Assembly (NCBI GenBank): GCA_001873365.1
Contig: MNYZ01000058.1
Span: 1-49,338 of the forward strand
Direction: 5' to 3'
Length of the DNA: 49,338 nucleotides
DNA from: Oscillatoriales cyanobacterium CG2_30_40_61
GTDB lineage: Bacteria > Cyanobacteriota > Cyanobacteriia > Cyanobacteriales > Microcoleaceae
Shown: positions 26,897 through 34,296 of the stretch, piece after piece
Layout of the letters: each line of letters opens with the position of its first letter
How positions within the stretch are numbered: the stretch's first letter is position 1
Program-made: the position numbers and the translations under genes
Notes under the pieces: generated by a model
Seen by the model: the letters and a program-made list of their open reading frames with translations, nothing else
What the model was told of the DNA's origin: nothing
Databases searched by the model: none

Positions 26897-27646
26897 TTAA
26901 GAATTGGGTTCCGAGGGAGATTCACCAAATAAGTTGTTATAGGTGAAACCTGCCGCAATTCCTCCCAAAATTGGAGCGACCCAGAATAACCATAACTGCT
27001 GAATAGCCCAACCACCCACAAATAATGCGGGGCCAGTGCTGCGAGCTGGGTTTACAGATACATTGGTGACAGGAATTCCGATTAAGTGAATTAAAGTCAA
27101 GGCTAAACCAATGGCAATCGGGGCAAAACCTTTCGGTGCACGGGCATCGGTTGATCCCATAATCACCATTAAGAACATGAAGGTCAAGACAAATTCACCG
27201 ATCAGGGCGGAAACGAGATTATAACCCCCCGGAGAATGTTCTCCATATCCATTGGTAGCAAAGGGGTTGGAGCCACTTCTAAAGGCAACGGGATCAAATC
27301 CAGCTTTGCCCGTGACAATTAAATAAAGCACTAAGGCCGCGACAATCGCTCCAACTACTTGAGAGCCAATATACAGGGCTAAATCTTTGCCTCCTGAGAA
27401 GCGTTTACCCGCCCAAAGGCCAAAGGAAACCGCCGGATTAAGATGGCAACCGGAAATATGACCCACGCCGTAGGCCATGGTTAAAACGGTTAAACCAAAC
27501 GCTAAGGCTACTCCAGCAAATCCAATCCCCAGGGCATTAGTAGTTGCATCTGGAAATGCGGCTGCAAAAACAGCCGATCCACATCCACCAAAAACTAGCC
27601 AAAATGTTCCGAAGAATTCGGCAATACATCTTTTCGTTAGCGGCAT
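26897..27646 (-). CDS. aqpZ: Aquaporin Z
   Basis: This 249-residue channel has six predicted helices and both NPA signatures: HLNPAVSFG (about 69-77) and VNPARSTGP. The start [21 protein letters not shown] is characteristic of bacterial AqpZ, and the Arg of the selectivity filter follows the second NPA. It should conduct water, possibly with small neutral solutes, in the plasma membrane. AAGAGG lies 8 bases before the ATG. The gene is transcribed alone, facing prfC. Confidence 0.93.
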   Translation of the reverse strand: MPLTKRCIAEFFGTFWLVFGGCGSAVFAAAFPDATTNALGIGFAGVALAFGLTVLTMAYGVGHISGCHLNPAVSFGLWAGKRFSGGKDLALYIGSQVVGAIVAALVLYLIVTGKAGFDPVAFRSGSNPFATNGYGEHSPGGYNLVSALIGEFVLTFMFLMVIMGSTDARAPKGFAPIAIGLALTLIHLIGIPVTNVSVNPARSTGPALFVGGWAIQQLWLFWVAPILGGIAAGFTYNNLFGESPSEPNS

Positions 27647-27979
27647 GATTAAACCTCTTGAGAATACATTTGAGTTGAACTATCAGTTTTAATCCTGATA
27701 AGTTTCAGTTGCAACCTACCATAAAATTGTTTAATTTTGGTATGATATGTAGCAAATTCAGTAAAAGTTAATAATTTGTCGATTAATTGTTAAGAAATAA
27801 CAAAAATCATCATTTCTTTTGAAAAATATTTTAGGATGTTATGCCTTAAAATTATTTTGATTAAGAGGGCTATGGTGAGGGAGCGTTAGTATAAACTTCA
27901 AGCTAAAAATACATGATTAATAGGTTAATTTTTTAGCCCGGGGTCTAGATTTTATTTGTGTTTATTAATCTTCTCACCC
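27647..27979. other. Intergenic region without genes
   Basis: This is an AT-rich stretch between the divergent aqpZ and methyltransferase genes. It must hold both promoters. I see no ORF, RNA gene or repeat of note. Confidence 0.4.
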
Positions 27980-28009
27980 TTGACAAATAAACAAAAATAA
28001 GATCATAAT
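27980..28009 (+). promoter_or_regulatory. Sigma70-type promoter for the methyltransferase
   Basis: TTGACA (27980-27985) and CATAAT (28004-28009) are spaced by 18 bases, 34 bases before the ATG at 28044. Confidence 0.5.
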
Positions 28010-28043
28010 TTTCTATCTAATTAAAGTTAGCAAAAATAACCTT

Positions 28044-29120
28044 ATGGAATTTAATCCCCCCCTGAAAACCCTCGGTTGTTTAGGAGATGTTAGCCTAGAA
28101 ACAGATCATGTCCGTTTAAAAGGATGGATAACTTCACTGCAAGGTGAACCCATTCAAGGGTTTAAGTTAATTATTGGTGGTCAAGAAATCACTGAATTTA
28201 AAATCGAAAAAAATCTCTCTAGTCCCGATGTTTATAAACTATTTCCCAGCTTACCTAAAGCTGACCAAGCTCGATTTTTAATTTATATTCCTGTGGAATT
28301 AATTGCCCCAGATCAATTTAATACTTTAGTCCAATTAATTCCTTTAGTCAACGGAGAAGCGGGAGAAATTTTATTTAATTTATTAGAATCTAGTCTTCCG
28401 GTTCCTGAAAAAGAAGATCGAGTAGGAGTTGGAGGAAGTTTTAAATTTGTCGCCTGTGATTTTCTCGGTCATTTTGTGAATAAAGCTCAATTAAAACCCC
28501 ATGAATCGATTTTAGATGCCGGATGTGGCGTGGGTCGTATGGCTTATTCTCTTGCCTATTATTTAGATGATAGGGCTCGTTATGAGGGGTTTGATATTGT
28601 TAAAAAATGGATTAACTGGAATCAATCTATTATTCATGAACATCGACCTAATTTTAACTTTAAATGGGCAAATATTTATAGTAAACGTTATAATACAGAA
28701 GGAACAATTCCAGTAGAAAATTATAGTTTTCCCTATCCCGATGAACAATTTGATTTTGTTTTCCTAACTTCCGTATTTACCCATTTATATGCAAATGCAG
28801 TTCAGAATTATCTCAAAGAAATTTATCGAGTGCTTAAACCAGGAGGACGGTGTTTATGTACATTCTTTTTATTAAATGAAGAATCAGAAGCCTTAATTAA
28901 AGCGGGGAAAAGTTCCCAAAATTTAATCCATGAATTTGAGGACTCATTTTTCTCTAATTTAGAAATTCCCGAAAGTGATATGGGTCATCGAGAAGCCTTA
29001 GTTATGCAGTGGATTGAAGCATTAGGTTTTACAGTTTCCGCCAAATATTATGGGTTATGGTGCGGACGAACCCTCGCCACTAATTACCAAGATATCTTAA
29101 TCTTAAAAAAACCTAAATAA
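28044..29120 (+). CDS. SAM-dependent methyltransferase with N-terminal β-rich domain
   Basis: The C-terminal part of this 358-residue protein (about 145-358) is a class I methyltransferase: ILDAGCGVGRMAYSLA is the SAM motif I, FDFVFLTSVFTHLY is motif II region and IYRVLKPGGRCLCTFFLL is motif III. Residues 1-125 (LKGWITSLQGEPIQGFKLIIGG...) look like a β-sandwich domain found ahead of methyltransferases in sugar- or glycan-related loci. The substrate is unknown. It stands alone, downstream of a clear promoter, and is followed by a REP-like palindrome. Confidence 0.88.
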   Translation: MEFNPPLKTLGCLGDVSLETDHVRLKGWITSLQGEPIQGFKLIIGGQEITEFKIEKNLSSPDVYKLFPSLPKADQARFLIYIPVELIAPDQFNTLVQLIPLVNGEAGEILFNLLESSLPVPEKEDRVGVGGSFKFVACDFLGHFVNKAQLKPHESILDAGCGVGRMAYSLAYYLDDRARYEGFDIVKKWINWNQSIIHEHRPNFNFKWANIYSKRYNTEGTIPVENYSFPYPDEQFDFVFLTSVFTHLYANAVQNYLKEIYRVLKPGGRCLCTFFLLNEESEALIKAGKSSQNLIHEFEDSFFSNLEIPESDMGHREALVMQWIEALGFTVSAKYYGLWCGRTLATNYQDILILKKPK

Positions 29121-29124
29121 CTTC

Positions 29125-29149
29125 GTAGTAAGCCCTTCAGGGCTTTCTT
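29125..29149 (+). repeat. REP-like palindrome (AAGCCC type)
   Basis: GTAGTAAGCCC is followed by TTC and AGGGCTTTCTT, so AAGCCCT pairs with AGGGCTT. It is a single unit of the family that forms doublets at 29872 and 29962, lying between the methyltransferase stop and the octamer array. Confidence 0.8.
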
Positions 29150-29275
29150 ATTAATTGATTAATTGATTAATTGATTAATTGATTAATTGATTAATTGATT
29201 AATTGATTAATTGATTAATTGATTAATTGATTAATTGATTAATTGATTAATTGATTAATTGATTAATTGATTAAT
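29150..29275 (+). repeat. Tandem array of 8-bp unit ATTAATTG
   Basis: About 15.7 perfect copies of ATTAATTG occupy 126 bases. The last copy contains the stop codon (29271-29273) of the RAYT gene on the minus strand. Each unit carries ATTAAT, which is self-complementary. Confidence 0.95.
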
Positions 29276-29867
29276 CATCCCAATCCTTCCCATAATCCTT
29301 AACCGGATATTGCACCCAAGCATCCCGTAACCATTGACGACCATAATGTTCAATATACCAATGAACACTACTTTCTTCCCAATCATAAGGAGATGGAACA
29401 TAACCATGTTTAACCGGATTAAAATGGAGATAATTTAAGGATTGATAATAATGGTTATCATTGCGAATCATTCGGTCTGAAAAACTATACCAAATCTTGC
29501 GTTTTGTAACTTGGTCTTCTAAATTCCAGTAGCGAGAAGTTCGCCCATGAATAATATTAAATAAACGGCTTAATTCGGGAAATTTATCAACATAAACCAA
29601 TAAATGATAATGATTAGGAAGGATAACCCAAGCCCGAATATCAAAACCTGCATTAATAAACTGTTCAAAAATTAAATTTAATAATTCTTGACGACGATGG
29701 GGCGTTGAAATATAGGGTTGATGTTCATAACAAGCAACAGTTAATAAATAAAAAGCTTCAATCTGAATAGGATGGGGCGGTGAGTGAGGAGGAAATCCTT
29801 TAGCTAACCGTTGTTTAACCAGTTCTTGGCGTTGCTCAGGTGTAAGTTTACGATATTCATACATCAT
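29271..29867 (-). CDS. REP-associated tyrosine transposase (RAYT, Y1_Tnp/IS200-like)
   Basis: This 198-residue protein belongs to the HUH Y1 family: WVILPNHYHLLVYV carries the HUH pair (His86, His88), and NHYYQSLNYLHFNPVKHGY contains the catalytic Tyr region. The N-terminal RKLTPEQRQELVKQRLAKGF and PPHSPPHP are typical of the REP-transposase subgroup. Such enzymes nick single-stranded REP hairpins and stay as single-copy domesticated genes. Here two REP-like doublets begin 5 bases upstream of the ATG, a single unit lies downstream, and the stop lies inside an octamer array. No ribosome binding site is seen because the repeat abuts the start. Confidence 0.88.
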   Translation of the reverse strand: MMYEYRKLTPEQRQELVKQRLAKGFPPHSPPHPIQIEAFYLLTVACYEHQPYISTPHRRQELLNLIFEQFINAGFDIRAWVILPNHYHLLVYVDKFPELSRLFNIIHGRTSRYWNLEDQVTKRKIWYSFSDRMIRNDNHYYQSLNYLHFNPVKHGYVPSPYDWEESSVHWYIEHYGRQWLRDAWVQYPVKDYGKDWDD

Positions 29868-29871
29868 AAAA

Positions 29872-29942
29872 GTAGTAAGCCCTTTAGGGCTTTCTCCTGT
29901 ATTTTTAAGTTTTGGGGGATTAAGCCCTAAAGGGCTTACTAC
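29872..29942 (+). repeat. REP-like doublet copy 1
   Basis: GTAGTAAGCCC, TTT and AGGGCTT form one hairpin. A 32-base T-rich spacer ending GGGGGATT leads to AAGCCCTAAAGGGCTTACTAC, the inverted partner. The 71-base unit sits directly upstream of the RAYT start. Confidence 0.9.
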
Positions 29943-29961
29943 TATGATTTTAACACTAAAA

Positions 29962-30032
29962 GTAGTAAGCCCTTTAGGGCTTTCTCTTATATTTTTAAGT
30001 TTTGGGGGATTAAGCCCTAAAGGGCTTACTAC
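29962..30032 (+). repeat. REP-like doublet copy 2
   Basis: This is nearly identical to the doublet at 29872-29942 (spacer TTCTCTTATATT against TTCTCCTGTATT), 19 bases further on. The pair forms a tandem BIME-like cluster. Confidence 0.9.
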
Positions 30033-30061
30033 TATTATTTTAAGAGATAGAGGGATTAGGG

Positions 30062-30088
30062 GTCGAGGGGGGCTTTACAACCCCCGAC
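30062..30088 (-). ncRNA. Group II intron domain VI-like hairpin
   Basis: On the minus strand GTCGGGGG pairs with CCCCCCTCGAC around TTGTAAAG. It lies 10 bases after domain V and carries an unpaired A suitable as branch point. Assigned by position. Confidence 0.55.
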
Positions 30089-30097
30089 TCCCATTCA

Positions 30098-30131
30098 AAA
30101 CCGTGCTTGCGACTTTCACCGCACACGGCTC
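30098..30131 (-). ncRNA. Group II intron domain V
   Basis: This 34-base hairpin runs GAGCCGTGTGCGG, GAAA loop, then GTCGCAAGCACGGTTT. It matches the conserved bacterial domain V including the AGC catalytic triad and GAAA tetraloop. Confidence 0.85.
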
Positions 30132-30140
30132 CTAGTCTAG

Positions 30141-30449
30141 TTAACTGTTATCATCATAGCATCCATCTTCTTTTGAGATATAAGACCCATCAGTTGATGT
30201 TTTAGTATCGTGACAATGGCGATGTAATAATTGCAGGTTTTTATATTCATCTTTTCCGCCTAAAGACGTTGGGATGATATGGTCAATTTCTGCAATATCC
30301 TCTGGGGTGAAATATTGCCCACAGAAGTTACACTTGCCTTTCTGTTTTTTGAGTAAAAATGCTACTTTGTTGGGTACATCAAAAGATGTTCCTTTTCTTG
30401 TACTCCAATAAGTCCAGTTTCCGTCATAGGGTGATGTTGTTAGAGTCGA
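30141..30449 (-). pseudogene. 3' remnant of group II intron maturase (HNH domain)
   Basis: The frame encodes 102 residues ending in a stop at 30141, with no start codon and an in-frame TAA at 30452-30450 just upstream. It reads SPYDGNWTYWSTRKG, a typical maturase tail, then an HNH endonuclease: CNFCGQYFTPEDIAEIDHI and LLHRHCHDTKTS. The reverse transcriptase and most of domain X are missing, so the intron cannot move on its own. Mobility would need a maturase in trans. Confidence 0.85.
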
Positions 30450-31525
30450 TTAGGGAGTTACCCCCCTAACCTCTCCTTGACTTGTTTGACCATTTCAGAG
30501 CTATGCAAGAGTTACTTCGTTCCGATTACACATTTGTTTAAAGTCTTTAGCGTGATGCTATCCACCGGGTTTATTGGGCGGTGCTTATAAGTCGGGAACA
30601 TAATCGCTTATGCCCTATATCCTTGCCTTTTGGCTTGGTGTTAATCAAGTTTTTACCGTATTTCTCGTCGGTTTTACGCCTGATATAGCCATTACACCAT
30701 TTTTCATTACAGTGGTTCAGACACATCTTTGCATACGCTACGCTTGGACTTCTTGCTCGATAGTTACCAGATTTGGCTGACCGTAGGCTCTACCTTTTAA
30801 CCCCGCTTTAGCCTGTTGGTTGCTACCCAAACAAACTAGGGGTTATGCTTTCACCTCAGCACTTGAGGGATGGGACTTAATTCACAGAATTTCACCCATA
30901 AATGTAATCAGTTATCACCAGTCTTAATAACTGGGCTAACCGTCCCGTAAGCTTTTAACTTACTTTAGGTTAAACGAATCGCACATGTTCCTTAAGAATG
31001 GGGTTATTGCCTTTAGTTTCATCCTGTCTGCCGGGGTACTTTTGGGAGTCTTAGTAAGTATCGGGATTAGATATTTACCTTCATAGAGGTATATGAAAAC
31101 CTCTATCTTTTCCCCTTGTTCTTTTGAACGCAGCGTAATCAAATCAATTTCGCTACTTAATATTTACGACAGTTCAAGCCGGATGTTCACTTACGTTATT
31201 CTTGGGCAATTGGCTAGAGAACTGCTTAGGTATTTGACTTATACCCGATTTCCCGTTATTCCCAGCTTCAGCGTTTTGATAATCAGTCTGGCGTTGTGGG
31301 AATTGCCGAATCTCTTTGGAGTTGGCTACCGTACTTTTTAAGGTTCGGTAAGCCGCACCATTGACTCCGAGATTGACCTTACTTTAAGGTCACATTTTCA
31401 AAGTTAAGATAGACTTGATTGGATTTATTGGTGGATTTAATTCCATTTACCAATTGTCTGAACCTATCTCCGGTGCTTACATTTTTTGAGAATTAACCCT
31501 GAATTTTGGCAGGAACGTTTCGCAC

Positions 31526-31577
31526 CTTTCTCCTATATTTTAAGGTTTGGGGGATTAAGCCCTAAAGGGCTTACTAC
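31526..31577 (+). repeat. REP-like doublet, half, interrupted by the intron
   Basis: GGTTTGGGGGATT leads to AAGCCCTAAAGGGCTTACTAC. It equals the right part of the doublets at 29872 and 29962, but the left hairpin is missing because the intron 5' end starts exactly at the CTTTCTC/AAGCCC boundary. Bases 31555-31577 also encode the C-terminus of the GUN4-domain protein. Confidence 0.85.
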
Positions 31578-32466
31578 AGGTGGAGAGACGAGAAAAAATT
31601 AAGGATAAATTTTCATTGGGAGTGGCATTACCTACACCATAACAGGCTCGTTTTCGCCAACTAATAACAGGTAAATGTCCTAATGGTGCATTTAAGGTAA
31701 AATTTAATTCATCATAATAAAGCCAACTTTCTCCCCTGCGCCAACCAACTTGATCACAAAATTTGGGATAATCTCCTTCTAAATCATAGAAAATTTGCCA
31801 TTGATGGGTTAAACTAAATAATCCCTGACTATAATATTCCCAGAGCCAATTTAGGGTGTTTAAATCCGTACAGGGAAACCTTTCAATATCTTCGGGTCTT
31901 AACCATTTTTCCGATTCTCTTTCAGCAATATATAAAATTAATTCCCAGGTATATTCATCGGCGGTTTTCCAATCTCCCTGGGCTAATAATTCGATTAGAT
32001 AACTATAATCTATGCCAATTTCCGACTCGGGGTAGTTTGGAGCGGGTGGGGGAGTTATATTAACTAATAATTCGGGGTTAAGGGTTTCTAAATAATGCAA
32101 TATCCAGTCTAATAAATTTTGTAGGTTTTGTCTTTCCAGGGTGGCTTGTTGGAGTTGATTTTCTAAGGTTTCTAACCGAGGTAAAAGATCGGCAATCGTT
32201 AATCTTTTTTTTGGTTTAGAAGGAGTTTTATGTTGATCAATATCGATAGTTTGCAGACGTTTCCAAGTTTGTTTTGCCCAATCTAAATGATTTTGATTCT
32301 GTTTTAAACCTGCTGGTATTGATATATGGAATTGTAAATCCCATCCACAGACTAAACAGGTTTCTGGAATTGGTTTTTGATAGTCAGAGTCACAGACTGG
32401 ACATTGAAAGCTCATTGGAATCAAGGGGGTAAAGTCGGTATTAGCGGGTTTGTCGTATGTTAACAT
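31555..32466 (-). CDS. GUN4-domain protein with N-terminal zinc-ribbon-like motif
   Basis: This 303-residue protein has CPVCDSDYQKPIPETCLVC (zinc-ribbon-like, about 19-37), a coiled coil (about 85-115), and a GUN4 domain (about 150-290) with LLAQGDWKTADEYTWELI, FPCTDLNTLNWLWEYYSQGLF, VGWRRGESWLYYDEL and APLGHLP. GUN4 folds bind tetrapyrroles, and GUN4-domain proteins of this multi-domain kind are scattered in cyanobacteria with unknown roles. The final SKPFRA and stop are read from a REP-like palindrome. Related GUN4 proteins often end soon after a SRLxTC-like segment, so the repeat probably replaced the native stop. Met18 is an alternative start. Confidence 0.85.
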   Translation of the reverse strand: MLTYDKPANTDFTPLIPMSFQCPVCDSDYQKPIPETCLVCGWDLQFHISIPAGLKQNQNHLDWAKQTWKRLQTIDIDQHKTPSKPKKRLTIADLLPRLETLENQLQQATLERQNLQNLLDWILHYLETLNPELLVNITPPPAPNYPESEIGIDYSYLIELLAQGDWKTADEYTWELILYIAERESEKWLRPEDIERFPCTDLNTLNWLWEYYSQGLFSLTHQWQIFYDLEGDYPKFCDQVGWRRGESWLYYDELNFTLNAPLGHLPVISWRKRACYGVGNATPNENLSLIFSRLSTCSKPFRA

Positions 32467-32686
32467 TGCGCCACCCTCGAAACCTTATTCCTGAATTTCC
32501 TGTCATTTCCTAACAATATTGTATGATTTAGGTATCTGGGGTACTCTTGAGAGAATATTAGGGCAAGGCAGTTAAGGCAAATAATAAGTTATATTTTTTT
32601 TAGAGGTTAGTTGTCCAATCCCATATTCAAACAATTTATCAAAGGCAATCAATTGTAAATCTTGACTATTTATTGAGGAATAATAA

Positions 32687-34168
32687 ATGATGAGTGATTC
32701 TGCATTAACTAACATATTAATTATTGATAATCATTCGATTGATCTCCATATTTTATTGGATTTATTCAGTCAAAAACAGGTGAATTTATTGTGGGCAAAC
32801 CTCGATAAATCTGCGGTTTCTAGGGATGATTACTCCCTAGCTGATTTGATTTTTATAGCCGTTTCCATGCCCGGGGAGAATGAATTGATTTTTTGTCAAC
32901 AATTACAGAGTTCTGGTCTAAATATTCCGATTATTTTAATTACGAATTATCAGGAACAAGAAACCATCAAAACATGGTTGAGCTTAGGGGTGATGGATGA
33001 TCTTTTTACTTGCTTAGAAACCGAGGAATTTTTACTCAAAGTTACTAACTATTTGAGGATGGCAGAAGCTCGAAAAGAAACCAGACAAAGCTATCATTTA
33101 TTGCAAAAGCAGTTAGAAATAGAAATAAACGAAAAATTGCAACTTGAAAAAATCAATCATCAATTAGAGATGGCGGTCGAATCCTCGGCTAAAAAATTAA
33201 AAATATCCATGGCAGAATCAGAAAATAATAAAATTGCTTTAGAACAATGTTTAAATCAAATTAAGATCATTCAGACCCAGTTAGTGAATAACGAAAAAAT
33301 GTCACTTCTAGGGCAAATGTTAGCAGGCATTGCCCATGAAATCAATAATCCTGTTAATTTTATTTATGGAAATTTAGCTTATGTTCAGGAATATACTGAC
33401 AATCTTTTAAATATTTTTGAACTTTATCAACAGTATTATTCTAATCCCCATCCGGTGATTCAACAGCAAGTTGAAGCGGTAGAATTAAACTTTATTTTAG
33501 AAGATTTGCCTAAGATGTTAGAATCGATGCAGGTGGGTGCAGAACGGATTCGAGAAATTGTTCTTAGTTTACGCAGTTTTGCCCGTCAGGATGGCTCTAA
33601 AATGAAAGCAACTAATCTTCATGAAGGTATTGATAACACCTTAATGATTTTACAAAATCGGTTAAAACGAAAACAGGATCATCCCGCAATTCATGTAGTT
33701 AAAGAATATAGTTCTTCCTTACCTTTGGTTGAATGTTATGGAGGGGAAATGAATCAAGTTTTTATGAATATTTTGGCTAATGGAATTGATGCGATTGAAG
33801 AAAGTAATCAACAAAAAAGTATTGAAGAATTGCAGATTAATCCGGGTCAAATTTTGATTAAAACCGATATTGTTAATGATCATAATGTGATGATTAAAAT
33901 TAGTGATAATGCCGGGGGTATGGCTGAGGAAATTTTAAATAATTTATTTGAACCATTTTTTACTACAAAACCCGTCGGAAAAGGGACGGGAATTGGTTTA
34001 TCTATCTGCAAAAATATTGTAGTGGAAAAACATCAAGGCAGTTTACAATGTATTTCTACTCCGGGACAGGGAACAGAATTTATTATTGAAATTCCCATTA
34101 CTCAGGAAATGCCCACCCAAAAGAATTTTTACAAAAAACAAGTTTCTATATTAAATCAGGGAAATTGA
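32687..34168 (+). CDS. Histidine kinase with degenerate receiver domain
   Basis: Residues 1-125 of this 493-residue protein have a receiver fold, but the phosphoacceptor is lost: DLIFIAVSMPG has Ala58 where Asp is expected, and the late Lys is missing (DDLFTCLETEE). It is a pseudo-receiver that cannot be phosphorylated normally. A coiled coil leads to HisKA with AGIAHEINNPVNFIYGN (His217) and HATPase_c (ILANGIDAIEE, GTGIGLSICKN). The kinase core is closely related to those of the ethylene-type and HAMP-type kinases in this window. A GAGGA box precedes the double ATG. The stop is immediately followed by an inverted-repeat element. Confidence 0.9.
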   Translation: MMSDSALTNILIIDNHSIDLHILLDLFSQKQVNLLWANLDKSAVSRDDYSLADLIFIAVSMPGENELIFCQQLQSSGLNIPIILITNYQEQETIKTWLSLGVMDDLFTCLETEEFLLKVTNYLRMAEARKETRQSYHLLQKQLEIEINEKLQLEKINHQLEMAVESSAKKLKISMAESENNKIALEQCLNQIKIIQTQLVNNEKMSLLGQMLAGIAHEINNPVNFIYGNLAYVQEYTDNLLNIFELYQQYYSNPHPVIQQQVEAVELNFILEDLPKMLESMQVGAERIREIVLSLRSFARQDGSKMKATNLHEGIDNTLMILQNRLKRKQDHPAIHVVKEYSSSLPLVECYGGEMNQVFMNILANGIDAIEESNQQKSIEELQINPGQILIKTDIVNDHNVMIKISDNAGGMAEEILNNLFEPFFTTKPVGKGTGIGLSICKNIVVEKHQGSLQCISTPGQGTEFIIEIPITQEMPTQKNFYKKQVSILNQGN

Positions 34169-34169
34169 T

Positions 34170-34263
34170 AGGACTTACGCACCCAACCAAAGAAACCGGG
34201 TTTTTTAGAGAATATGTGGGTCAAAACTAAGTATTTTCGTAAAAAACCCGGTTTCTCGGACTA
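34170..34263 (+). repeat. Second copy of the GGACTTACGC inverted-repeat element
   Basis: It starts AGGACTTACGCACCCAACC and continues AAAGAAACCGGGTTTTTT, with AAAAAACCCGGTTTCT as the other arm. The outer right terminus GCGTAAGTCCT of the first copy is absent, so this copy is asymmetric or eroded. It begins one base after the kinase stop codon. Confidence 0.8.
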
Positions 34264-34296
34264 CATTTTTTTAACCCTTAATTTCAGGAATTAGAC

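Larger units (their letters stand above)
30054..31525 (-). mobile_element. Group II intron, ORF decayed
   Basis: On the minus strand the element begins GTGCGAAACG at 31525, matching the group II 5' consensus GUGYG. Near its other end, domain V is recognisable at 30131-30098 (GAGCCGTGTGCGG, then GTCGCAAGCACGG), followed by a domain VI-like hairpin at 30088-30062 with a bulged-A candidate. The 3' boundary near 30054 is approximate. Total length is about 1.47 kb, short for an intron with a full reverse transcriptase; only the last 102 codons of the maturase remain. The 5' exon is half of a REP-like doublet. Confidence 0.8.

Noticed and set aside
29150-29275. CRISPR array
   Set aside because: The units are contiguous 8-mers with no spacers; the 19-bp array at 49263 also lacks spacers, and there are no cas genes.
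30960-31341. ORFs on both strands inside the group II intron
   Set aside because: They fall in the region expected to be structured ribozyme RNA (domains I-III) and show no protein family features.
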